Source of the DNA: JBKCUA01 sp046318675
GTDB taxonomy: Bacteria > Pseudomonadota > Alphaproteobacteria > JAJTHO01
Length of the DNA: 64,000 bases
NCBI GenBank assembly: GCA_046318675.1
Contig: JBKCUA010000033.1
Coordinates: forward strand, 1-64,000
Direction of reading: 5' to 3'
A program made the position numbers and the translations under genes. The notes beneath the pieces are model-generated. The model did no database searches and was not told where the DNA came from. It was given only the letters and a program-made list of their open reading frames with translations. The stretch's first letter is position 1; the number at the start of each line of letters is the position of its first letter. This document shows, one piece after another, positions 1 to 8,230 of the stretch.

Positions 1-138
1 TAGCGCGTTGCGTAATTAGCGGTAGACATTGATAAAGTCTTCAGCGCGCTATAAGTTATTTTTGTTCGGCCATTCGGCCGCGGCACTTTGTGCCGTGCGC
101 TGGTTGCAACTATACTTTTAATTGTGCAACCAGCTATA
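1..138 (+). repeat. 138-bp hairpin-rich repeat, copy 1
   Basis: This sequence matches the reverse complement of 29375-29512 over 138 bp with no gaps and four mismatches (positions 19, 27, 43, 83). It holds several small stem-loops: CGGCC/GGCCG around position 75, CGGCAC/GTGCCG around 88, and GCTGGTTGCA/TGCAACCAGC at 99-134. The second copy is bounded by TATAGC...GCTATA, and this copy begins at the window edge with TAGC, so its first two bases are probably just outside. A short non-autonomous mobile element (MITE-like) or a dispersed structured element is the best reading. Confidence 0.85.
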
Positions 139-357
139 ATGCACCCGCTACCCGCCAAAACTACTCCGCCACCTCTCATTCCGCCAACCCTTATCCAATC
201 AGATGCTCTTATTTTTATTTTTGACAAACAGCAAAATATTGAGACAGCCCTGCAAGCACTAGCAAAAGAAACACTAATCGGAGCATCAGCACCGGAACAC
301 ATTTGTTATACGTTGGCCGCATATCAAGCCTTGCACAAAACTCAACAAGAACGCTAA
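139..357 (+). CDS. Hypothetical small protein (72 aa)
   Basis: The frame is open from 88, inside the repeat, but the first ATG outside the repeat is at 139. From there it encodes 72 residues with a proline-rich start (PAKTTPPPLIPPT) and a more ordinary alpha-helical tail (NIETALQALAKE). There is no clear ribosome binding site, because the upstream bases belong to the repeat. If translation began at 88 the repeat would supply a hydrophobic N-terminus. It is convergent with argC, 17 bp away. No family is recognised; it may be the truncated 3' end of a gene interrupted by the repeat. Confidence 0.3.
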   Translation: MHPLPAKTTPPPLIPPTLIQSDALIFIFDKQQNIETALQALAKETLIGASAPEHICYTLAAYQALHKTQQER

Positions 358-374
358 ACAACTAAATAACTGGC

Positions 375-1406
375 CTACGGAAAAATCCCTATCCGCGCCA
401 GTGCTGTACCCTCATCAAACCCAAAACGAATATTGAGATTTTGCACCGCCTGACCCGAGGCACCCTTAACAAGGTTATCAATCACAGAGCAAACAATGAA
501 CTGTCCCGACGTGCGTCCTGGGTGGATAGAAAGATGACACATATTACTGCCCCGAACATGGCGGGTGCTAGCGGTCTGGCCAACGGGGAGCACCTGCACA
601 AATGCCTCATAGGCATAGCGTTGTTCAAGCACCCGGCGGGCATCCTCCACCGTGCGCCCTGCCGCTAGGCGCAGATATATCGTCTCCAAAATCCCCCGGT
701 TCATGGGCAACAAGTGCGGGGCAAACGTCACGGTGACGGGTGCACCCGCCACTATACTTAATTCCTGTTCTATTTCAGGGCGATGCCGATGACCCTCGAG
801 GCCGTAGGCAGTAAACCCTTCCTGTACTTCCGCCGCGAGGGAGGATTCCCGCAAACTGCGCCCTGCACCGCTCACCCCAGACTTGGCATCAATAAAGATA
901 TCATGGGCATCAATCACACACTCCCCCATCAGGGGTAGCAACGCCAACTGCGCTGCCGTCGGATAACACCCCGGGTTCGCAATCAGGCGAGCCTTTTTAA
1001 CCGCATCACGAGCAAATTCCGAAAGGCCATACACCGCCTTGGGCTGAAGCTCCGGTGCTTGGTGGCTTCCGTACCATTGCTCATATACCGCCACATCACG
1101 CAGGCGAAAATCGGCAGATAAGTCAATAACCACCAGATGTTCGGGCAGATTTTTGACCACCGCCTGGGTTGCCGCATGGGGCAGACAACAAAAAACTGCG
1201 TCTATTGCTTTAAAATTGACGCCCTCAATCTTTTCCATCCGAGGCAATACCGCCCCGGCCACCGCCGGGAATACATCGACAAGGTGTTTTCCTGCCTGTT
1301 TGTCCGCCGCCAAGGCCACGATTCGAACTTTCGGATGCCCCAGCAACAGGCGCACCAATTCAACACCAGTGTAACCACTGGCACCCAAAACTGCAACGGA
1401 CAGCAT
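375..1406 (-). CDS. argC: N-acetyl-gamma-glutamyl-phosphate reductase
   Basis: ArgC reduces N-acetylglutamyl phosphate to the semialdehyde with NADPH, the third step of arginine biosynthesis in the cytoplasm. The 343-residue protein starts with the Rossmann motif VLGASGYTGVELVRLL and carries the catalytic cysteine in ANPGCYPTAAQLAL near residue 146, followed by KSGVSGAGR and the conserved GLEGHRHRPEI. Length is normal for the family. It begins 9 bp after the rpsI stop, so it is the last gene of an rplM-rpsI-argC transcript, an arrangement common in alphaproteobacteria. Annotation is secure. Confidence 0.97.
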   Translation of the reverse strand: MLSVAVLGASGYTGVELVRLLLGHPKVRIVALAADKQAGKHLVDVFPAVAGAVLPRMEKIEGVNFKAIDAVFCCLPHAATQAVVKNLPEHLVVIDLSADFRLRDVAVYEQWYGSHQAPELQPKAVYGLSEFARDAVKKARLIANPGCYPTAAQLALLPLMGECVIDAHDIFIDAKSGVSGAGRSLRESSLAAEVQEGFTAYGLEGHRHRPEIEQELSIVAGAPVTVTFAPHLLPMNRGILETIYLRLAAGRTVEDARRVLEQRYAYEAFVQVLPVGQTASTRHVRGSNMCHLSIHPGRTSGQFIVCSVIDNLVKGASGQAVQNLNIRFGFDEGTALARIGIFP

Positions 1407-1415
1407 GGATATATC

Positions 1416-1928
1416 TTAACGCTTGGAGAACTGGAAGCGACGGCGCGCTTTGGCTTGGCCGTATTTTTTACGCTCCACCGTCCGGGGATCCCGGGTAAGA
1501 AAACCATGCGGTTTTAATTGTGTACGCAAGTCCGGGTCTAACGCTACCAGTGCCCGGCTAATCCCTAGCCGCACCGCACCCGCTTGCCCCGAGAGACCGC
1601 CACCTGAGCAAGTGACCGTCACATCATACTGCCCAAGCCTATTCAGCACACTAAACGGCTGATTCACCAGCATCCATAATACCGCACGAGCAAAATATCC
1701 TTGGCCATCAACGCCGTTTACGGTAAACAAACCTTTACCAGACTTAACCCAAACCCGGGCAACGGCACTCTTACGCCGACCAGTGGCGTACATCCGACCT
1801 TGGGTATCTTTATCCCGTTTTTTTGGCTTGTTTGCCTCGGCAACATCCACAACAGACTTTACAGTATCCTGCTTGGAAAGATTTTTCAAATCTTTAAGAG
1901 AAAAAGCGGTTTTTTTGCTAATAGCCAT
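1416..1928 (-). CDS. rpsI: Small ribosomal subunit protein uS9
   Basis: Protein S9 of the 30S subunit, whose C-terminal tail reaches the P site. The C-terminal part is classical: YATGRRKSAVARVW, the glycine-rich SGGGLSGQAGAVRLGISRAL, and the end KKYGQAKARRRFQFSKR. The first 43 or so residues, rich in lysine and aspartate, are an N-terminal extension relative to the 130-residue E. coli protein, as often seen in alphaproteobacteria. It lies 12 bp after the rplM stop and 9 bp before argC, so the three are almost certainly cotranscribed. Confidence 0.97.
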   Translation of the reverse strand: MAISKKTAFSLKDLKNLSKQDTVKSVVDVAEANKPKKRDKDTQGRMYATGRRKSAVARVWVKSGKGLFTVNGVDGQGYFARAVLWMLVNQPFSVLNRLGQYDVTVTCSGGGLSGQAGAVRLGISRALVALDPDLRTQLKPHGFLTRDPRTVERKKYGQAKARRRFQFSKR

Positions 1929-1940
1929 AAGAAACTCAGA

Positions 1941-2417
1941 TTACTTCCAGTGACGCACAAGGGCAGGATCGTTAAGGGGAATAGGGTTTTGACCAGCATG
2001 GGGATGCTCAGAACCCGCATAGACACGAAGATTATCGGCCAACTGTTGCCGCGCCAACGGCGATTCTTTCGGCATCATCCGCTTAATAGCATTGAGTAAA
2101 ATGCGTTCAGGGTGCTTTCCTTCTAAGGTCGCTTTCCATGTCCGCTCTTTAATGCCGCCAATATAGCCAGTATGCCAAAAGAAAATTTTCTGGCGCAGTT
2201 TATCGCCAGTAATTTTCACTTTCTCGGCATTAATGATAATAACACCATCACCACAATCAATGTGGGGGGTGTACATAGGCTTATGCTTGCCCCGAATCAT
2301 CTTGGCAACATAGCTTGACAACCGGCCAACAACAAGACCCTCAGCATCAATAAGATGCCATTTTTTCTCATTGTCCTGCGGCTTTGCAGAATAGGTACGC
2401 GCAAAGGCGGTTTTCAT
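1941..2417 (-). CDS. rplM: Large ribosomal subunit protein uL13
   Basis: Protein L13, an early assembly protein of the 50S subunit. Recognisable segments are WHLIDAEGLVVGRLSSYVA, GDGVIIINAEKVKITGDK, HTGYIGGIKERTW and AIKRMMPKESPLARQQL. The ATG at 2417 (MKTAFARTY) is preferred; a TTG two codons upstream at 2423 would also be in frame. The ribosome binding site is weak. It is the first gene of the rplM-rpsI-argC run, with a promoter and a perfect palindrome immediately upstream. Confidence 0.96.
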   Translation of the reverse strand: MKTAFARTYSAKPQDNEKKWHLIDAEGLVVGRLSSYVAKMIRGKHKPMYTPHIDCGDGVIIINAEKVKITGDKLRQKIFFWHTGYIGGIKERTWKATLEGKHPERILLNAIKRMMPKESPLARQQLADNLRVYAGSEHPHAGQNPIPLNDPALVRHWK

Positions 2418-2443
2418 GGGCAAATACTCAATTTAGGAGAAAA

Positions 2444-2472
2444 GGAATATGCTCAACGCCGCACTATGTCAA
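2444..2472 (-). promoter_or_regulatory. Predicted sigma-70 promoter for rplM-rpsI-argC
   Basis: On the minus strand TTGACA (2472-2467) is followed after exactly 17 bp by TATTCC (2449-2444), about 27 bp before the rplM start codon. The -35 box is a perfect consensus and the -10 a partial one. Its position directly upstream of a ribosomal protein operon supports the call. Confidence 0.65.
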
Positions 2473-2480
2473 TCTTTTTA

Positions 2481-2504
2481 TATGAGGTAATATATTACCT
2501 CATA
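2481..2504. promoter_or_regulatory. Perfect 24-bp palindrome upstream of the rplM promoter
   Basis: The half-site TATGAGGTAATA is followed without any spacer by its exact reverse complement. It lies 8 bp upstream of the rplM -35 box on the minus strand and 52 bp downstream of the holC stop. There is no loop and no adjacent long T-run in hairpin geometry, so a dimeric regulator site is more likely than a terminator. The binding protein is not identifiable from sequence. Confidence 0.6.
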
Positions 2505-2555
2505 ATTTCTAAGCGTAGGTTTAATAACAAACCACTGTCACATGAACGTTGCCCA

Positions 2556-3005
2556 TCATTTTTCCCGCCAACCACCGTCTTCATTTTCTTGAAAATACCG
2601 CAACGTATGCCCGGCCTCTTTTAAAGATTTCCAAGCCGCTCGTGCCTCTTGCAGGCTCTCGCGATGACGACCATCGAACACAATAAGCACTTTTTCCATT
2701 GTTGCAATGTGCGGGGAGTTCGTCTGATCCGCTAATAACAAGACCTTAGCCTTATTAAGATTATCGGTATCCGCTGTAATCCATACATGTTCAAAAGTGG
2801 GATCAATACTACTCCCCGGACTGGCATGGGGCAAAAAACTTTCCGCATCAAAAGTCCACAAGCGATCATCGAGAGCCTTGGCAAAGACAGGGGTTGCCGC
2901 ATGAATAAGCAACCGTTGGCCACTGGCCAAGACACGGGCAACCAGCAAAGGTAGAGCGTCCTCGACAGGACGACGGCTAAGATGATAAAAGTTGACGGTG
3001 GCCAT
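2556..3005 (-). CDS. holC: DNA polymerase III subunit chi
   Basis: The 149-residue product matches the HolC/chi family, which links the clamp loader to single-strand binding protein. Typical features are the start VNFYHLSRRPVEDALPLLV, the RLLIHAATP strand-loop, a central WTFDAESFLPHA, and the second half VLLLADQTNSPH...EKVLIVFDGR. It is divergent from guaA with only 43 bp between start codons, and lies 138 bp upstream of rplM on the same strand. In other alphaproteobacteria holC often follows a leucyl aminopeptidase gene (pepA), which is absent here. Confidence 0.9.
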   Translation of the reverse strand: MATVNFYHLSRRPVEDALPLLVARVLASGQRLLIHAATPVFAKALDDRLWTFDAESFLPHASPGSSIDPTFEHVWITADTDNLNKAKVLLLADQTNSPHIATMEKVLIVFDGRHRESLQEARAAWKSLKEAGHTLRYFQENEDGGWREK

Positions 3006-3048
3006 GGTTGGATTGTAGCCCTAGGTCATTAGGAACTCCAGCACCCGT

Positions 3049-4590
3049 ATGACCGATACAATTTTAATCCTCGATTTTGGCAGCCAAGTAACCCAACTCA
3101 TCGCTCGCCGGGTACGGGAAGCCGGCGTATATTCCGAGGTGCGCCCCTATAACGCGCCGTTTTCTAAAGTATCCAATTTAAAAGGCATCATCCTATCCGG
3201 TGGCCCAGCCTCAGTGCATCAGGTTCAAAGCCCTCAATTGCCAAAATGGGTATTAGATCAAAACATTCCCATACTGGGCATTTGTTATGGCCAGCAGGCA
3301 CTATGTGCCGCTTTGGGCGGAGCGGTGCAGCCTGCCATAAGCCGGGAGTTCGGCTATGCTGAACTTCTGGTACATCAATCCCATTCTTTATTTTCTGGAA
3401 TATGGGAAGCCGGCGGGCGTTATCCTGTATGGATGAGCCACGGCGATGTTGTTACGGCTCTCCCATCTGGTTTTATGGTTCTAGCTGGCAATAGTCATAC
3501 CCCCTTTGCGGTGGTGGCCAACGATACCCGGCGGCTTTACGGTGTGCAATTTCACCCAGAAGTTGCCCATACACCCGACGGCGCGCGATTCATTGATAAT
3601 TTTGTGCGCCACATTTGCGGTGCCATGGGGTCGTGGACTATGTCGGCGTTCAAAGATAGCTCTGTTGCTTCACTGCGTCAGCAAGTGGGGAATGGCAATG
3701 TCATCTGTGGCCTGTCCGGGGGCGTGGATTCATCCGTAGCCGCAGTACTCCTCCATGAAGCCATTGGGGAACAACTCACCTGTATTTTTGTGGATACCGG
3801 GTTGCTACGCAAAAACGAAGCAGCTCAAGTGGTCAAATTGTTCCGGGATACCTACCATATCCCATTAGTGCACATTGATGCTGGGGAGCGGTTCCTGAAC
3901 GCTTTAGCTGGGCACGATGAGCCGGAAATAAAACGTAAAATTATTGGCCGACTATTCGTGGAAATTTTCGAAGAAGAAGCAAAAAAAATTAAAGGCGCGG
4001 ATTTTCTTGCCCAGGGAACCCTTTATCCTGATGTCATCGAATCTATCTCCGCCCACGGTGGTCCTTCGGTCACCATTAAATCCCACCATAATGTTGGGGG
4101 CTTGCCGGAAAAAATGCGTCTCAAGCTGGTGGAACCACTGCGGATGTTATTCAAAGATGAAGTCCGCGCGTTAGGGCGAGCCTTAGGACTGCCAGAAGCA
4201 ATGATAGAGCGTCATCCTTTCCCCGGCCCCGGCCTCGCGATTCGCATTCCCGGCGCGGTGACAGCAGAAAAAATATCGATCTTGCAAAAAGCCGACGCAG
4301 TGTACCTTGAAGAACTTCATAAAGCTGGCCTGTATCGTGAAATTTGGCAGGCGTTTGCGGTGTTGCTACCCGTCAAAACTGTTGGCGTTATGGGCGATGC
4401 CCGAACTTATGAATATGTGTTGGCCTTGCGAGCAGTGACAAGCACCGACGGGATGACAGCAGCAGCATACCCCATGCCCCATGATGTTTTAGCTCGCATT
4501 GCCGGGCGCATTGTCAACGAAGTCCGGGGTATCAACCGCGTTGTTTACGATATAACTTCTAAGCCACCAGGAACCATCGAATGGGAATAA
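3049..4590 (+). CDS. guaA: GMP synthase, glutamine-hydrolysing
   Basis: GuaA converts XMP to GMP using glutamine and ATP, the last step of de novo GMP synthesis. The 513-residue protein has the class I amidotransferase domain first, with nucleophile Cys79 in GICYGQQ and the His169/Glu171 pair in GVQFHPEV. The N-type ATP pyrophosphatase domain follows, with the PP-loop GLSGGVDSSV near 221-230. The C-terminal dimerisation domain ends in the conserved TSKPPGTIEWE. Length is standard. Its last 10 bp overlap the start of surA, indicating one transcript and probable translational coupling. Confidence 0.98.
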   Translation: MTDTILILDFGSQVTQLIARRVREAGVYSEVRPYNAPFSKVSNLKGIILSGGPASVHQVQSPQLPKWVLDQNIPILGICYGQQALCAALGGAVQPAISREFGYAELLVHQSHSLFSGIWEAGGRYPVWMSHGDVVTALPSGFMVLAGNSHTPFAVVANDTRRLYGVQFHPEVAHTPDGARFIDNFVRHICGAMGSWTMSAFKDSSVASLRQQVGNGNVICGLSGGVDSSVAAVLLHEAIGEQLTCIFVDTGLLRKNEAAQVVKLFRDTYHIPLVHIDAGERFLNALAGHDEPEIKRKIIGRLFVEIFEEEAKKIKGADFLAQGTLYPDVIESISAHGGPSVTIKSHHNVGGLPEKMRLKLVEPLRMLFKDEVRALGRALGLPEAMIERHPFPGPGLAIRIPGAVTAEKISILQKADAVYLEELHKAGLYREIWQAFAVLLPVKTVGVMGDARTYEYVLALRAVTSTDGMTAAAYPMPHDVLARIAGRIVNEVRGINRVVYDITSKPPGTIEWE

Positions 4591-5912
4591 TCCGCTACTT
4601 GCTATTGTTCCTAATTTTAGTTGCGCCATTTGCTCATGCGCTTGATGCACCTCGGATTGTTGCGATAGTCAACGATGAACCGGTTTCAGGGCAAGAGCTT
4701 GCCACTCGAACACGCTTGGCACTGTTTTCTGGCGGCATTACACCAACGCCTGAAGCGATAAAATCCTACAGTGGTCAAGTATTACAGCAGATGATCAACG
4801 AAATTCTTCAGACAGAAGAAGCTAAACGCCAAGGTATTACCGCCACAGACAAAGAGGTTGCCGAATCGATCGCTGATCTAGAAAAACAAAACCGGATAGA
4901 GCCAGGCAAACTTAAAGCCATGCTTGCAGAACGGGATATTCCATTAGCAACACTAGAAGCACAAGTACGAGCAAACATTCTTTGGGGTCGCCTGATACGA
5001 CGCAATTATGGAGCACGCATTTCCGTTAGCCCTCAAGAAATTGATGAAGTACGCGAACGCCTTAGCCGTGCAAGAGGTAAAGAAGAATTTGCCTTAAGCG
5101 AGATCGTGCTGCGAGTAGATACCACCAAACCGGACAATACCGCCGAAGTGGAAAAGCTTGCCCAACGCCTCTTCGACGACGTAGCCAACGGGGGTGATTT
5201 TGCCGCCTTGGCACGAGAATTTTCATCAGCTCCAACGGCAGCAACAGGGGGTGAACTAGGCTGGATATTAGCAGAAGAGATTAATGCAAAGCGTCTTGCG
5301 GTACTACGCAGCCTGCCGTCAGGAGCAGTAGCCAAACCCCTCAAGGAGGATGGTGCCGTAACATTGCTATGGCTACGCGGTCGACGACTACTAGGTGGGG
5401 GTGAAGGTGCACCACTGAAACATCAGGTATCGGATAAAAATGCCACGGTAGTGTTATTTCAAACAGTTTTTGAAATACCGGCAAGTATTGGGGAGCAAGA
5501 TATACTCAAACTGCGTGATAAAATGATTGACACTACAAAAAATATTCGCAGTTGCACTGATGCTCAACGAGTATCGGCAAAAGTAGGGAATCCTTTATCT
5601 GGTGCCTTGGGGAAACTATCTTTGGGAAAGTTACCCAGATCGGTAAGGGAGGCAATAACGCCCTTGGCCGTAGGAGAATCTACCCGGCCTTTGCTTACTA
5701 ATGGGGTGCTTGCCGTGTTTACTGTTTGCGATCGCAGTGCGCCACCAGTGCAGACAGCCCAAGCCGCCGCGCCTTTCCAAATGCCCGATGACGATCAAAT
5801 CCGCGAGCGGTTGCGCCAGCAAAAAATGCAACGCCACGCGGATAGTTTGCTTCGAGAAATACGCCGCGCAAGTTTTGTGGATATACGGGATAAAACAGGA
5901 ACCTCAAGATAA
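4581..5912 (+). CDS. surA: Periplasmic chaperone / peptidyl-prolyl isomerase SurA
   Basis: SurA escorts outer membrane beta-barrel proteins, LptD among them, through the periplasm. The ATG at 4581 sits inside the last codons of guaA and gives a signal peptide (IIRYLLLFLILVAPFAHA) followed by the typical mature start RIVAIVNDEPVSGQEL. The N-terminal chaperone module spans about 20-165. A parvulin domain follows, with ALSEIVLRVD and REFSSAPTAATGGELGW near 172-230. A second, more degenerate parvulin-like region lies around 285-390. It is convergent with lptD, whose product is a SurA client. In many alphaproteobacteria surA lies between lptD and pdxA; here it follows guaA instead. Confidence 0.93.
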   Translation: MGIIRYLLLFLILVAPFAHALDAPRIVAIVNDEPVSGQELATRTRLALFSGGITPTPEAIKSYSGQVLQQMINEILQTEEAKRQGITATDKEVAESIADLEKQNRIEPGKLKAMLAERDIPLATLEAQVRANILWGRLIRRNYGARISVSPQEIDEVRERLSRARGKEEFALSEIVLRVDTTKPDNTAEVEKLAQRLFDDVANGGDFAALAREFSSAPTAATGGELGWILAEEINAKRLAVLRSLPSGAVAKPLKEDGAVTLLWLRGRRLLGGGEGAPLKHQVSDKNATVVLFQTVFEIPASIGEQDILKLRDKMIDTTKNIRSCTDAQRVSAKVGNPLSGALGKLSLGKLPRSVREAITPLAVGESTRPLLTNGVLAVFTVCDRSAPPVQTAQAAAPFQMPDDDQIRERLRQQKMQRHADSLLREIRRASFVDIRDKTGTSR

Positions 5913-5953
5913 TACGATCTTGAAATTATTTGCATCCAGTTAAAAATATGCCT

Positions 5954-8230
5954 TTAATTATGCAGCCCGCCAGAAGAGCTGCCCAAACCTAACGCCTCCT
6001 GCTCATACGGGGTGTACCGACGGTTACGAAGACGATCCCGACTATACACATTATTGTACCAAGCATCACTGCCCAGCGTACGAAAATCAAGGCGCAACAT
6101 TAACGATGTTGACGGAGCAACTTTGCCATCATCAGTGAAATCTCTGGTTATATCAAGACCTAGAGAAAAACAGTTATCAAAATAAGTAATCCCGCCTCGT
6201 GCAAGACGATTAGCAGGAGCAGCAATATCCCGGGTATAATTACCCGATAAGAGCCAGCGATCTCTTACAAAAGTGGACAGCGTTGTAGAAAACTGCTCAA
6301 TGTCTTTACCACTTGGAGATGTATTTTTTCCAAAGAAAACATAATCATTATTCATTTGAAATGATGCCCAATTCAATGTCAGGTTAGCATCATTACGTTG
6401 AATATGGCCATTATCTTTATCAAACCGAGCATGGTTTTCAAAATCAAAAAATGGCGCATAAGAAAGAGCCAACCGACCGACATAATCTGAACGGGTGTCA
6501 TTAAGCCCACTACCTGCAACAAACAAATCACTATCTTGGCGTCGAAAGCTCTGCCCCGCAAAAGTACCGATGCGCGCACCGTAAAAATTCTCAAAAATAT
6601 TGTTCACACCAACATCCACGCGCTGACCACCATCAAACCGATCGCGCGCATAAATCCGATCCGCCTCAAAAAGATTGTTATCATCAAATTCAAAAGACTT
6701 GAAATCCTCATTAGGTATTTTGTCCTGTTTGCTTGGATTACGTGCTACAACAACGCCCACTATGGGTTCAATGAGATGGGTCATCCCGCTTGGTGCTTGA
6801 CGAATCCATGGTTGGGAAATCTTCGCATATGCGATAGGCTCCACCCGTCCTGTGTCCCCCGATTTTGGGTTGCCTGGATCGGTGGTCAGATGGGTCTCTC
6901 CATACCAATAATAATCGCTACGCAATAACGCACCATAGGTAAAAAGAGTAGATAGCGGCAATCTTTTCTCATTCTGCCACCCCGCAGTACTGCTCATCCT
7001 GCGGGTGTCTTGACCGTTTAAACGAGTCAACGCCACTGTGTTCGTATCCAGAGAAAATTTACCCGGAATACCACCAAGGCTTTTAAGATCGCTATACCGC
7101 AACCACGGCAACACCATTGGCACCGCCCGTTGATTTTCACCTTCTCGTAGTGTTTGAAAATTATACGCACTGGCATTGAAATAGCTATCTCGCCCAAAGC
7201 GTTCCGTTGTCAGATTCCGGGTGAGGGACGCACCACTACCATACGGCAACTGAAACCGCCGAAAGTAACTTTTATCGCTGACCCGTGCCGCATTAAAATT
7301 CCACCGCCATGCATCATTGATATCAAAATTACCTCTGGCACTATAATGCCCCTGCTCAATCATGCGGCCAGTTTGCGCACCAGCAATAAGTTCTTTAACA
7401 TTAGCACCACTGGCATTAGCTGTTAGAATCCCATTGCCAAACTGGCGCTCATAATCAACAAGACCCATTGCCCCAGCATTCGAAAAATACCTAGGCTCAA
7501 TAATGGCCTGCTGTTGCTCATCAATAGCCCAATAATAAGGTGCCCCAACAATAACCCCCTGTTCTGTACGCTGGCCTAGTTTCGGCATTAAGAAACCAGA
7601 TTGACGCTTGACTGTCGGATCGGAGTGAGAAAAATACGGCGCATAAAAAACTGGCACTCCATAAATATCCAGCACAAGATCATCATAAAAAATACGCCGT
7701 GCAGCCTGATCATGAGTCACCGTACTAGCGTGAAGTTCCCAAATAGGTGCCTTGCTATCACCCGGACAGGTTTCACATGCTGTATACGCGGCACCTTCAA
7801 GGATACTCTTATTCCCCTCCACACGCCTACCCTTTGCCGCTCGCAGACGTGACTTATCGGCAAATCTTGCTTCTAGAGCACCGATTAGTCCTTCCTTAAG
7901 ATCATCGGTAATTTCCAGACGATCGGTGGTAGTAGTCTGACCACTCTTATCCTGAAAAAACACGTTACCATCCGCAATAAGACGGCGACTATCCTGATCA
8001 TATATCAACCTATCAGCGAATAACTCCATCCCATCACTCCGCCGCGCTTCTACTTTTCCTGTAGCAAGAAGGCGACGCCCCTGCTGTTCATATCGCAAGG
8101 TATCTGCGCTCACATCAATAGGAGTATCATTTTTTATCGGAGAAGATTTAGCAAGAGCCGCGCTCAGCCATCCTCCCGCCAGAATAACGACGAGCAGGCA
8201 AAACAACCAGCGGCGAGTGGCAAAAACCAT
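5954..8230 (-). CDS. lptD: LPS-assembly outer membrane protein LptD
   Basis: LptD is the beta-barrel that inserts lipopolysaccharide into the outer leaflet. The 758-residue protein has a signal peptide (FCLLVVILAGGWLSAALA) and then an OstA/LptA-like domain (about 38-150) with repeated short strands such as DVSADTLRYEQQGRRLLATGKVEA. The rest is a barrel rich in aromatic strands. TACETCPGDSKAPIWELHA and GVPVFYAPYFSH are family hallmarks near 150-200. The start at 8230 makes it overlap the end of lptG by 67 bp. No later in-frame start keeps the signal peptide, so the overlap appears real. It is the last gene of dnaA-lptF-lptG-lptD. Confidence 0.95.
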   Translation of the reverse strand: MVFATRRWLFCLLVVILAGGWLSAALAKSSPIKNDTPIDVSADTLRYEQQGRRLLATGKVEARRSDGMELFADRLIYDQDSRRLIADGNVFFQDKSGQTTTTDRLEITDDLKEGLIGALEARFADKSRLRAAKGRRVEGNKSILEGAAYTACETCPGDSKAPIWELHASTVTHDQAARRIFYDDLVLDIYGVPVFYAPYFSHSDPTVKRQSGFLMPKLGQRTEQGVIVGAPYYWAIDEQQQAIIEPRYFSNAGAMGLVDYERQFGNGILTANASGANVKELIAGAQTGRMIEQGHYSARGNFDINDAWRWNFNAARVSDKSYFRRFQLPYGSGASLTRNLTTERFGRDSYFNASAYNFQTLREGENQRAVPMVLPWLRYSDLKSLGGIPGKFSLDTNTVALTRLNGQDTRRMSSTAGWQNEKRLPLSTLFTYGALLRSDYYWYGETHLTTDPGNPKSGDTGRVEPIAYAKISQPWIRQAPSGMTHLIEPIVGVVVARNPSKQDKIPNEDFKSFEFDDNNLFEADRIYARDRFDGGQRVDVGVNNIFENFYGARIGTFAGQSFRRQDSDLFVAGSGLNDTRSDYVGRLALSYAPFFDFENHARFDKDNGHIQRNDANLTLNWASFQMNNDYVFFGKNTSPSGKDIEQFSTTLSTFVRDRWLLSGNYTRDIAAPANRLARGGITYFDNCFSLGLDITRDFTDDGKVAPSTSLMLRLDFRTLGSDAWYNNVYSRDRLRNRRYTPYEQEALGLGSSSGGLHN

